A DNA stretch of 11,449 nucleotides from CAIXMG01 sp964550225 (lineage in GTDB: Bacteria; Patescibacteriota; Minisyncoccia; Phycocordibacterales; UBA1006): assembly GCA_964550225.1 (NCBI GenBank), contig CAZJXT010000012.1:1-11449 (forward strand), in the 5' to 3' direction. Position 1 is the stretch's first letter. Every line of letters begins with the position of its first letter. This document shows, in pieces, positions 5,542 through 11,449 of the stretch. The notes under the pieces are model-generated. The model saw only the letters and a program-made list of their open reading frames with translations. It did not search any database and was not told where the DNA came from. The position numbers were made by a program, and so were the translations under genes.

Positions 5542-7373
5542 GTAACTCGTTTTCGTTTTGGTTTGTCTTGATACCCCTCAGCTTGCAAATTAAACAGTTC
5601 ACGATACTTTCCATTTTCAATACTCATCAATTCATCATGACTTCCCTGCTCAATAATTCTTCCATGCTCGATCAAGATAATTTTGTCCGCATCTCGCACG
5701 TTCGAAAATTTGTGAGAAATAATAATTCTTGTTTGATGTTTATGATTATTTCTCAAGTTTCTAAAGATTGTATCTTCTGACAGAGCATCAATAGCAGCCG
5801 TTGGTTCATCCAAAATAATAATGGGTGCATCGCGATACAATACTCGAGCCAATGCCAATTTTTGTTTTTGACCTTTTGAGAGTTCTACCCCACCCTGAAA
5901 TTCTGTTCCGATGCGCTGTTGATATTTCTCAGGTAATTCTTGGATAAACACATCTGCAGTTGTTTCTTTGGAAACTGATTCTACAAATGCTTGATCATGC
6001 TTACTGGTGTCCCCTAGCATAATATTTTCAGTGATTGTTTCTTCACTATAGATACTATAATCTTGCAACAATATTCCCAAACATTTTTTCCAAGCTTTCA
6101 AATCATACTCTTTCAAGTTAATTCCGTTGATTAAAATTTCTCCTTCTGTTGGATCGTAAACTCGTGTCAGCAATTTAATCAAGGTTGTTTTCCCTGCACC
6201 ATTCAATCCTACAATGGCAAGATTGTCCGTGTGATTTAGCTTGAGAGACATATTGTGAATTACTGGCTTTGTAGATCCTGGATAAGTAAATGAGATGTTT
6301 TTTATTTCAAGAGTCTTAAAGTCTTCAAGATTAATTTTGCGAACCCCTGACTGAACGAGAGGCTGCATTTCTAGAAAGTCCATCATCGTTCCTAGTGTTT
6401 TCTTATACTCGGCAACCTTGCCCATTGAATCAAATATTTGCTCTGCTGCTATCTGAAAACGAGTAATTGCACTGATACTAAATACGAGACTTCCTATTGC
6501 TAAAATACCAATAGATACATTATGAAATAGTATTGTTAAAGAAATAATAAAGGCTACAACTAACAATGATTTGCCCCATAAATCATTTTTACGATATTTC
6601 TTCAAAATTAATCTCTGTTTTTCATGAAAATCACTGATTAAAATTGTAAATTTTTTCTTGAATATATTCAAAATCTGAAAATTTCGAGCTTCGATTAAAC
6701 TATTCTTCTCATACATCACCACTGTTTTACTACGCCAAGCACGAGATGATTCAGCACTTTCTTTATATAAATGATTAAGGACAACCCCATTTTTTCTTTC
6801 GATAAAGTACGATGGAATTGCTGCCACAAGAATAATTACAAAAACGATTGGTGATATGGCGAGAAGTGCAACTGATGCAATTAAAATAGAAACTACTTGT
6901 CTGATGGAACTAGTAATATGCCAGATAATGGTATAAAAATAACCCCATGCTCGTGAAGTGGTAATCTCCATAATATTTTGCAATTCTGGCTGCTCGATTG
7001 TACCAATATCCAACTCATTCATTTTATCAAAAAACAATGATTGTAAGTGCCTTGAAAGGTTATTATTTTGTGTGTCAGATACATAACTATTCACACCATG
7101 AATAATTGCAGGAATAAATTCTGAAATAACTAAAAGGATAACCCCCTTTATAATGACCACGTTTCTAGCCTCGGTAGCTCCATAAGTAACAAATTCATTC
7201 ACTATGATCGAAATTGCTCCTAGTTGAGCAAAGGCTGTTGCTGCGTCAAATATCGCAAAAACATACCTAATTATGGAATATTTTTTAGAACCCCTAAGTG
7301 ATTCGACAAAAACAAATTTAACTACACTCCATGTCGATCGATCTTTCTCAATAATATTTGGAAGTTTTGCCAT
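5523..7373 (-). CDS. ABC exporter half-transporter (fused membrane and ATPase domains)
   Basis: 616 residues, the normal size of a half-exporter that works as a dimer. The N-terminal membrane domain (about 30-320) has hydrophobic helices near 33-60, 72-92, 145-170, 172-190, 268-284 and 286-302. The nucleotide-binding domain starts near 355. It has an aromatic A-loop Tyr (FTYPG, 362-366), Walker A GLNGAGKTT (389-397), Q-loop LLQDYS (435-440), signature LSKGQ (498-502), Walker B IIILDEP (518-524), D-loop AAID, and switch His H554 in IIISH. The signature has Lys in place of the first Gly of LSGGQ. The tail (from about 603) is very basic: KPKRKRVTKKAKE. The region before Walker B (GVELSKGQKQKLALARVLYRDAP) resembles peptide and lipid exporters, but the substrate cannot be named. 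It is a single-gene unit with its own promoter. Confidence 0.92.
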   Translation of the reverse strand: MAKLPNIIEKDRSTWSVVKFVFVESLRGSKKYSIIRYVFAIFDAATAFAQLGAISIIVNEFVTYGATEARNVVIIKGVILLVISEFIPAIIHGVNSYVSDTQNNNLSRHLQSLFFDKMNELDIGTIEQPELQNIMEITTSRAWGYFYTIIWHITSSIRQVVSILIASVALLAISPIVFVIILVAAIPSYFIERKNGVVLNHLYKESAESSRAWRSKTVVMYEKNSLIEARNFQILNIFKKKFTILISDFHEKQRLILKKYRKNDLWGKSLLVVAFIISLTILFHNVSIGILAIGSLVFSISAITRFQIAAEQIFDSMGKVAEYKKTLGTMMDFLEMQPLVQSGVRKINLEDFKTLEIKNISFTYPGSTKPVIHNMSLKLNHTDNLAIVGLNGAGKTTLIKLLTRVYDPTEGEILINGINLKEYDLKAWKKCLGILLQDYSIYSEETITENIMLGDTSKHDQAFVESVSKETTADVFIQELPEKYQQRIGTEFQGGVELSKGQKQKLALARVLYRDAPIIILDEPTAAIDALSEDTIFRNLRNNHKHQTRIIISHKFSNVRDADKIILIEHGRIIEQGSHDELMSIENGKYRELFNLQAEGYQDKPKRKRVTKKAKE

Positions 7374-7381
7374 ATTGGATT

Positions 7382-7390
7382 ATTGTATCA
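7382..7390 (-). promoter_or_regulatory. Extended -10 promoter of the ABC gene
   Basis: TGATACAAT on the minus strand, identical to the scpA element, ends 8 nt before the ABC ATG at 7373. The transcript would have a leader of about 0-2 nt. No -35 is visible; that position falls in the preceding terminator stem. Confidence 0.55.
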
Positions 7391-7400
7391 TTTTTTATAT

Positions 7401-7427
7401 AAAAACCCACTAACGAGTAGTGGGTTT
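7401..7427 (-). terminator. Intrinsic terminator of the 7410-7991 gene
   Basis: AAACCCACTA (7403-7412) pairs perfectly with TAGTGGGTTT (7418-7427) around loop ACGAG, a 10-bp stem. On the minus strand it runs into TTTTT (7405-7401). The stop codon (TAG, 7412-7410) is part of the stem, so the last codons of the gene double as terminator. Confidence 0.85.
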
Positions 7428-7991
7428 AAAATCAGTATAGATACCTTCTCGTGGACAATCTCCCCCAACTGAAAGTATTCGTAGGTCAGCAACATCTAAG
7501 TTCCCTTTGTAGAGAATGTGTGGAATATGATTCCAGGGAAAAAAGAGTTTTGGTTTTTTACTTAAGGCATCTTGTAGATAATCTTTATTTGCCTGAGTAA
7601 GATAATTATAATTATTCACACAAGCTGGATCATATATCACAAAATCTTCTTTCAAATAATTCCCTTGGTCACTTTTGCTATGTAAATAAATACAACTTTG
7701 TTCGGAAGGAATTTTTTCAGCAGGAATTTCAAAATAGGATGCCTTGATTTTTCCATAGCCATATTTTTTAATGAATTCAATATGGAGAACAGGATTTATT
7801 GGCAAGAAAAATAACACATCATTCCAAAAACATTCTAATGGATAAATAACCCTGTTTGGCAAGTAGGGCCTGTCATCGTATTTTGAAAAAGCTGTTTTAT
7901 AAGAATCTAGAGAAATATCTTTCAATTGGTTCAATGGATAAAGAATATTTCCGATCATATTATCAGGTATTCTATGATAAATATAGTTCAT
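7410..7991 (-). CDS. Hypothetical protein, 193 residues
   Basis: I do not assign a family. The protein looks cytoplasmic, without signal peptide or membrane helix. It is rich in aromatic residues and His/Pro, with an opening YHRIPDNMIGNILYPLNQLK (5-24), a central block ECFWNDVLFFLPINP (53-67), and FFPWNHIPHILY (150-161). The opening vaguely recalls ART-fold enzymes, which often begin with a Tyr-His pair before a short helix, but I see no confirming catalytic Glu motif and do not claim this. It diverges from the TraB-like gene across 83 bp, so the two may share regulation. Its end is embedded in a terminator hairpin. Confidence 0.75.
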   Translation of the reverse strand: MNYIYHRIPDNMIGNILYPLNQLKDISLDSYKTAFSKYDDRPYLPNRVIYPLECFWNDVLFFLPINPVLHIEFIKKYGYGKIKASYFEIPAEKIPSEQSCIYLHSKSDQGNYLKEDFVIYDPACVNNYNYLTQANKDYLQDALSKKPKLFFPWNHIPHILYKGNLDVADLRILSVGGDCPREGIYTDFKPTTR

Positions 7992-8012
7992 GTACTACAA
8001 GTTTTGTTTGGT

Positions 8013-8018
8013 ATTATA
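8013..8018 (-). promoter_or_regulatory. -10 element of the 7410-7991 gene
   Basis: A perfect TATAAT on the minus strand, 21 nt before the ATG at 7991, predicts a leader of about 15 nt. No -35 is seen at normal spacing. Unlike several neighbours this gene is not predicted to be leaderless. Confidence 0.45.
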
Positions 8019-8037
8019 ATAACATATTTAAACAAAC

Positions 8038-8066
8038 TTGTCCATATATAAAAATTGCGCTATACT
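8038..8066 (+). promoter_or_regulatory. Promoter of the TraB-like gene
   Basis: TTGTCC (8038-8043), a 17-nt spacer and TATACT (8061-8066). The predicted start near 8073 leaves only about 2 nt before the ATG at 8075, so the mRNA is probably leaderless. It lies back to back with the promoter of the minus-strand neighbour. Confidence 0.65.
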
Positions 8067-8074
8067 GATTTCGT

Positions 8075-8977
8075 ATGGAATCAATCGAACGCAAAAAACC
8101 TCTGTTTTCACAAGAAAAAATTAAACGAGCGCAAGAATTAATTATGCCTTATTCTGAATATATTAAATTAGATCCCAAACCACATTTTCCTGATCATTAT
8201 TACATTGAAGGGAAAAATAAAAAGATCTTGTTTTATCAAGTAAGACATTCTCATGATCCAGAAGATATTCTTTTCCAAGAAATTCCAAAACTCATGCAGG
8301 AATTTAAACCAAGCAAGGTCTTTGTTGAGCGACAAGGGTGGTTGAATCATATCGAGACAATGCCCGAGGAGGAGTTTTTACAAAGAAAGGAAATTATAGA
8401 AAAAAGAACTGACGGCGACGTTATAAAAAACGGTGGTGAACCAGGATTTGCAATTAAAAAAGCACTTGAGATGGGGCTAAAATTTAACGATATAATCTCT
8501 CCAGAAAAACAATTACAAGACACCGTTCATTTAGTTAAAAATTATTCATATTCACCTACTGATGTTTTCTTCTATGAAGTATTACTAGCCCTTGGTTCTA
8601 CTGCATATTCTGGTAATAATATCATGACAGAGGAAGAACTTGGGAGGATTTGTGATAAGTTCTCAAAAGTTTTTAAAATAGAAAATAGTGATATTGTTTC
8701 TTTTTTCAAACAAAATTATGAGAAATTTCTTTTAGAAAAGTTTGATTTGCATAAACCTTGTAATCATTATCGTAAATATACTACCCCATTACCAAATAAG
8801 GATGGATCTTTTGGTTATTTTAATAAATTAGCAAATATCTCATCACGATTTAGAGATGAAACAATTATTGAAAAAATTGTGGAGGTGCTCGAAAAAAATG
8901 ATAAATTAATGATAGTGTATGGCGGTAGTCATGGAACAGTTCAGAAGCCAGCATTGGAATATTTGCTACATGAATAA
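8075..8977 (+). CDS. TraB/Tiki/ChaN-superfamily-like protein
   Basis: 300 residues, with no signal peptide or membrane helix. The arrangement fits the TraB/PrgY-Tiki-ChaN-erythromycin esterase-like superfamily of metal- or haem-binding hydrolase folds. An early His motif after a beta strand (LFYQVRHSHDPEDI, 52-65; H58, H60) precedes a strand ending in Glu (KVFVERQG, 81-88; E85). Then come GGEPGFAIKKALEMG (120-134; E122), a late Arg-Asp helix (SSRFRDETIIEKI, 256-268; R260, D261) and the final strand with GGSH (283-286), matching the GxxH motif. The first GxxH motif lacks its Gly. Known relatives include cell-surface proteases and pheromone-shutdown proteins, but the substrate here cannot be inferred and the missing signal peptide argues for a cytoplasmic role. 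It diverges from the 193-residue hypothetical gene. Confidence 0.65.
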   Translation: MESIERKKPLFSQEKIKRAQELIMPYSEYIKLDPKPHFPDHYYIEGKNKKILFYQVRHSHDPEDILFQEIPKLMQEFKPSKVFVERQGWLNHIETMPEEEFLQRKEIIEKRTDGDVIKNGGEPGFAIKKALEMGLKFNDIISPEKQLQDTVHLVKNYSYSPTDVFFYEVLLALGSTAYSGNNIMTEEELGRICDKFSKVFKIENSDIVSFFKQNYEKFLLEKFDLHKPCNHYRKYTTPLPNKDGSFGYFNKLANISSRFRDETIIEKIVEVLEKNDKLMIVYGGSHGTVQKPALEYLLHE

Positions 8978-9007
8978 AAAATCACCTGCGAAGGTGATTT
9001 TTTATTC
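8972..9007. terminator. Bidirectional terminator between the TraB-like gene and trpS
   Basis: A perfect 16-bp stem: GAATAAAAAATCACCT (8972-8987) with its exact reverse complement (8992-9007), loop GCGA. Both strands have T-rich 3' arms, so it can stop transcription from both convergent genes. The stop codon of the plus-strand gene (8975-8977) lies in the 5' arm. Confidence 0.9.
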
Positions 9008-9014
9008 ATATTTT

Positions 9015-9956
9015 CTAATCCAATCCAACTGCCTTGCGTACTTGGTCCATTTTTGCACGGGCTTTTGTACGAGCTTTTTGGGCTCCTTGATTGAGGATTT
9101 CCGCAACCAATTCTGGCTTTGATTCATAGTAGGCACGGCGTTCACGCATAGGCGTTACAAACGCAAGAATGTCTGCAAGGAGTGCGTCCTTGAGAGCTTT
9201 ATACTTCCCTTTGTGTTCTTCGTACAATGGAGCAAGTTCTGCTTCGGACTTAAAGAGTTTGTGGATAGCGTACACGTTGGCAGGAACATCTGATCCAGAA
9301 TCAGTTACGATTCCCATTACTGCTTTGGTGATTTCCTCATCGGTTCCAAATAATGGAATCGTGTTTTTGTATGACTTGGACATTTTTTGCCCGTCAGTAC
9401 CTGGGATTGTTTCTACAGATTCAATAATCAAATCACTTGGTAATTTAAATACTTCACCAAAAGTATTATTAAATTTTTGTGCGGTATCACGAGTATATTC
9501 AATATGTTGTTTTTGATCTCGCCCTACAGGAACTACATCAGCATCATAGAGTAAAATATCTGCCGCCATGAGCATAGGATAGTTGAATACTCCAACATTG
9601 ATTTCATGATCTTTAGATTCAGCATCTTTGAATGCATGTGCACGCATGAGATATGGCATAGTAGTGATACAGTCAAAGATCCAAGCAAGTTCTGCATGCT
9701 CTAAAACATCTGATTGTTTAAAGAGAGTGATTTTTTCTGGATCTAATCCAATACCTAAATAATCGAGTACTAATTCACGGGTAAGATTTCGTAATTCTTG
9801 TCCATTATGGATTGTTGTGATTGCGTGATAATTCGCAATCATAATATATGATTCATATTCATTTTGAAGATCCACGAATTGCTTCATGGCTCCAAAATAA
9901 TTTCCAATATGAGGACGCCCTGTTGGTTTAACTCCTGATAATAAAATCTTTTTCAT
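9015..9956 (-). CDS. trpS: Tryptophanyl-tRNA synthetase
   Basis: 313 residues, slightly short of the usual 325-335 for bacterial TrpRS but complete. This class I synthetase attaches Trp to tRNA-Trp. The HIGH-type motif is PTGRPHIGNY (11-20) and the KMSKS motif is exact (191-195), preceded by PGTDGQ. Other TrpRS marks are NYHAITT (42-48), YPMLMAADILLYDADVVPVG (126-145) and DQKQHIEYTRDTAQKFN (147-163). The C-terminal helical part ends in basic residues (KARTKARAKMDQVRKAVG). It follows rlmB by 15 bp, so the two may be co-transcribed, although a TATAAT in the gap suggests a separate promoter as well. Confidence 0.96.
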   Translation of the reverse strand: MKKILLSGVKPTGRPHIGNYFGAMKQFVDLQNEYESYIMIANYHAITTIHNGQELRNLTRELVLDYLGIGLDPEKITLFKQSDVLEHAELAWIFDCITTMPYLMRAHAFKDAESKDHEINVGVFNYPMLMAADILLYDADVVPVGRDQKQHIEYTRDTAQKFNNTFGEVFKLPSDLIIESVETIPGTDGQKMSKSYKNTIPLFGTDEEITKAVMGIVTDSGSDVPANVYAIHKLFKSEAELAPLYEEHKGKYKALKDALLADILAFVTPMRERRAYYESKPELVAEILNQGAQKARTKARAKMDQVRKAVGLD

Positions 9957-9963
9957 ACTGATT

Positions 9964-9969
9964 ATTATA
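9964..9969 (-). promoter_or_regulatory. -10 element of trpS
   Basis: A perfect TATAAT on the minus strand, 7 nt before the trpS ATG, in the 15-bp gap after rlmB. It would place the transcript start on the ATG. No -35 match is seen, and read-through from rlmB is equally possible. Confidence 0.45.
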
Positions 9970-9971
9970 AC

Positions 9972-10721
9972 TTATTTTCTTCGTTGACGCATAATTTCAT
10001 AACACACGAGTGCTGATGAAACCGATGCATTTAATGACTCAACATTATGCTCCATAGGGATTGAAAGAATCACATCACAATGTTCCTTGGTTTTTTCACG
10101 AACTCCTTCACCTTCTCCTCCTACCACAATTGCCATAGGAGCATCAAAATCATAATCCCAATACATGGTTGGTTTTTCATTTTCAGACATTGCAAGTCCT
10201 GCAACCCAAAAACCTGCTTTTTTAATTTTTTCAATAATCTGATTAATATTTCCTACCTGGATCAATGGAATACGTCCTACGGTTCCCGCAGATGTTTTAT
10301 AGACTGCACTGGTTACCGGCGCCTGATTTAACTCAGCCACAATAATCGCAGCAACTCCAGATGCCGTCGCACTACGAATAATTGCACCAAGGTTTGATAC
10401 ATCTTGAATATGATCAAGAACTAACACGGTTGGCATTTTTTTCATATCAACCATTGATATCCACTCATCGAAATTTGCATATTCAAATGGTTTTGAGGTA
10501 GCTAAAATACCTTGATGTGCAACATCATCTTTTAACATTTTTTTAATTTCAGATTCGGTAATAGAAACTACAGGAATTCTATTTTGGTGTGCAAGAGTCC
10601 GAACTTCTTCAAATCCTGACTGTTTGGTTCCTTCCTTAATAAAAATACGTTTCAAATTTTTAGGAGTATGTAACAATTGCTCAAGAATAGCGTTTCGCCC
10701 ATAAATAATAAGATCTTTCAT
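9972..10721 (-). CDS. rlmB: TrmH/SpoU-family rRNA 2'-O-methyltransferase (RlmB-like)
   Basis: 249 residues from the chosen start. RlmB methylates the 2'-O of a guanosine in the 23S rRNA peptidyl-transferase loop using S-adenosylmethionine. The N-terminal RNA-binding domain (1-75) has YGRNAILEQLL (7-17) and the typical DDVAHQGILA (65-74). The C-terminal trefoil-knot SPOUT domain carries motif 1 NLGAIIRSA (110-118), motif 2 IVVGGEGEGV (198-207) and motif 3 ESLNASVSSAL (228-238). An upstream in-frame ATG at 10760 would add 13 residues. I prefer 10721 because the family starts here and because TGCTATGGT, an extended -10, lies 6 nt upstream and would otherwise be coding. SPOUT paralogues acting on tRNA (TrmH) are possible but the N-terminal domain favours RlmB. 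Confidence 0.9.
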   Translation of the reverse strand: MKDLIIYGRNAILEQLLHTPKNLKRIFIKEGTKQSGFEEVRTLAHQNRIPVVSITESEIKKMLKDDVAHQGILATSKPFEYANFDEWISMVDMKKMPTVLVLDHIQDVSNLGAIIRSATASGVAAIIVAELNQAPVTSAVYKTSAGTVGRIPLIQVGNINQIIEKIKKAGFWVAGLAMSENEKPTMYWDYDFDAPMAIVVGGEGEGVREKTKEHCDVILSIPMEHNVESLNASVSSALVCYEIMRQRRK

Positions 10722-10727
10722 GGGACC

Positions 10728-10736
10728 ACCATAGCA
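10728..10736 (-). promoter_or_regulatory. Extended -10 promoter of rlmB-trpS
   Basis: TGCTATGGT on the minus strand ends 6 nt before the ATG at 10721; TGGAAA at 10756-10751 is a weak -35 at 17-nt spacing. The arrangement repeats the leaderless layout of scpA and supports the shorter rlmB start. Confidence 0.45.
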
Positions 10737-10762
10737 TACTTTTATATTTTTTTCCACCATAT

Positions 10763-10790
10763 AAAAAAGACCCGCGCAAGACGAGCCTTT
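10763..10790 (-). terminator. Intrinsic terminator after the secreted-protein gene
   Basis: On the minus strand AAAGGCTCGT pairs with GCGGGTCTTT (10 bp, including three G-U pairs), loop CTTGC, followed by six T (10768-10763). The G-U pairs are valid only in minus-strand RNA, so it serves the 10811-11266 gene and not a plus-strand transcript. Confidence 0.7.
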
Positions 10791-10810
10791 CTGAAAAACA
10801 ATGAAGATTA

Positions 10811-11266
10811 TTACCGAAACGAAATATCAAACATGATATTAATAAGGTTTTTAGCATCTAAACCATTCCAATATTCTGAATCCAATAAAATCTCATGTGG
10901 TAAGGCACTGTTTACATAAAACCTCTCTCCAAAAAGAATTTGGTTTTTATGAGTTGCACTTAATTCTAAAATTTCAAAATAATTACTATCTGATTGTGTA
11001 GCAATTTCAAAAATAGAATCTCCTTTGCGTTTCACAAATCGATAGATCGTGTTCGGGCACTCAATCTTAAATTGATACAATATACTATCGTTTTGTAATG
11101 AGTTGCGTAGTTTAAAAAAACTATTTAAACTCGTGATTCTCAAATTCTGTAAATTATCAAAAAAAAGTTGGTTGTACTCGTACTGGGTGAGCGATTTAAT
11201 TTCCTGTTGTGCAGAACTGTTGAATGAACAGATTACAAAGAATACTATAGCGAAAAGTGTCTTCAT
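10811..11266 (-). CDS. Small predicted secreted protein
   Basis: 151 residues from the ATG at 11266. The N-terminus MKTLFAIVFFVICSFNSSAQ is a classic signal peptide (basic n-region, hydrophobic core, SSA-Q cleavage site), so the mature protein starts near residue 20 and is exported. The signal has the AQ ending very common in Bacteroidota, and there is an A-rich, Shine-Dalgarno-less leader. The mature part has many Asn, Phe and Tyr residues and no recognised domain. It could be a 130-residue beta-rich domain (VKRKGDSIFEIATQSDSNYF, NQILFGERFYVN). An upstream ATG at 11311 lies 7 nt after a TATAAA element, fits the leaderless pattern and would add 15 residues; a TTG at 11365 is unlikely. Function unknown. 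Confidence 0.7.
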   Translation of the reverse strand: MKTLFAIVFFVICSFNSSAQQEIKSLTQYEYNQLFFDNLQNLRITSLNSFFKLRNSLQNDSILYQFKIECPNTIYRFVKRKGDSIFEIATQSDSNYFEILELSATHKNQILFGERFYVNSALPHEILLDSEYWNGLDAKNLINIMFDISFR

Positions 11267-11297
11267 GGTTTTTGTTTTAAAAAGTGAGGTAAATTTA

Positions 11298-11326
11298 TTC
11301 AACAGTACCATAAATGTTTTTATAAT
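11298..11326 (+). promoter_or_regulatory. Candidate promoter of tRNA-Gln
   Basis: TATAAT (11321-11326) is perfect and has a weak TTCAAC (11298-11303) at 17-nt spacing. The predicted start near 11333 is about 45 nt before the tRNA. The same TTATAA core can serve as a -10 on the minus strand for the secreted-protein gene. Confidence 0.35.
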
Positions 11327-11377
11327 CAAGGACTTTTTTTTTACATGAAAATGAGGTATATTCAATATCGTCTCTAT

Positions 11378-11448
11378 TGCCAGATCGTCTAATGGTAGGA
11401 CAACGGTTTCTGGTACCGTTTATCTTGGTTCGAGTCCAAGTCTGGCAG
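11378..11448 (+). tRNA. tRNA-Gln (anticodon CUG)
   Basis: A complete 71-nt cloverleaf. The acceptor stem TGCCAGA/TCTGGCA is 7 bp perfect. The D-stem is GTCT/GGAC with a G-T pair and loop AATGGTA; the anticodon stem is ACGGT/ACCGT; the variable loop is TTAT; and the T-stem is CTTGG/CCAAG with loop TTCGAGT. The anticodon loop TTCTGGT gives CUG, reading CAG (Gln). The U1-A72 pair and G73 discriminator are also glutamine-type. The next base is C at the window edge, so an encoded CCA may be cut off. G36 is followed by G37, the dinucleotide that TrmD methylates. Confidence 0.93.
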
Positions 11449-11449
11449 C

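Noticed and set aside
7931..7991. ART-fold (DarT- or RES-like) toxin reading of the 193-residue protein
   Set aside because: Only the opening Tyr-His resembles that fold. There is no clear catalytic Glu motif and no antitoxin-like neighbour.
11072..11082. Another TTGATACAATA motif on the plus strand
   Set aside because: It is inside a minus-strand gene with no start codon nearby on the plus strand, so it is taken as a chance match.
11312..11365. TTG start at 11365 for the secreted-protein gene
   Set aside because: It would put a charged, non-signal stretch ahead of the signal peptide and lies only 12 bp from the tRNA 5' end. ATG at 11266 or 11311 explains the protein better.
1..11449. CRISPR arrays, insertion sequences, integrases or phage genes
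   Set aside because: No spaced direct repeats, inverted-repeat-bounded transposase or integrase frame was found on either strand.

Overview
This is an AT-rich bacterial window, encoded mostly on the minus strand, with very short gaps between genes. The standard genetic code appears to apply: TGA ends scpA and no TGA is read through. Housekeeping genes are present in slimmed-down forms, notably an AspRS without its GAD insertion. Shine-Dalgarno motifs are almost absent. Together these suggest a reduced-genome bacterium of the Candidate Phyla Radiation (Patescibacteria), but this is inference: no rRNA or ribosomal-protein marker is in view.

Layout. Positions 1-3299 (minus) carry scpA-scpB-mraY-ftsW. 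This run joins the SMC condensin accessory subunits (chromosome segregation) to lipid I synthesis and the septal peptidoglycan polymerase; ftsW runs off the left edge. Positions 3343-4764 (minus) carry aspS, preceded by a leader with a textbook T-box antiterminator (4822-4855) whose discriminator-pairing base fits tRNA-Asp, followed by a terminator-like hairpin and U-tract. Divergent from aspS, and behind the best consensus promoter in the window, is an unrecognised 157-residue protein (5020-5493).

Positions 5523-7373 (minus) encode a half-size ABC exporter. An unrecognised 193-residue protein (7410-7991, minus) and a TraB/Tiki/ChaN-like protein (8075-8977, plus) diverge from an 83-bp gap. 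Positions 9015-10721 (minus) hold rlmB (SpoU-type rRNA methyltransferase) followed by trpS. Positions 10811-11266 (minus) encode a small predicted secreted protein whose signal peptide looks like those of Bacteroidota. A tRNA-Gln(CUG) gene on the plus strand closes the window.

Two architectural themes recur. First, -10-like hexamers lie only 6-8 nt upstream of the ATG of scpA, mraY, the ABC gene, the TraB-like gene, trpS and rlmB, which predicts leaderless mRNAs. Second, intrinsic terminator hairpins overlap stop codons and are followed almost at once by the next promoter, so a whole intergenic unit fits in about 36-43 bp. The best lead for a new system is the aspS T-box with a very short or missing Stem I. 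Next are the active-site substitutions in MraY and the loss of the GAD domain in AspRS.
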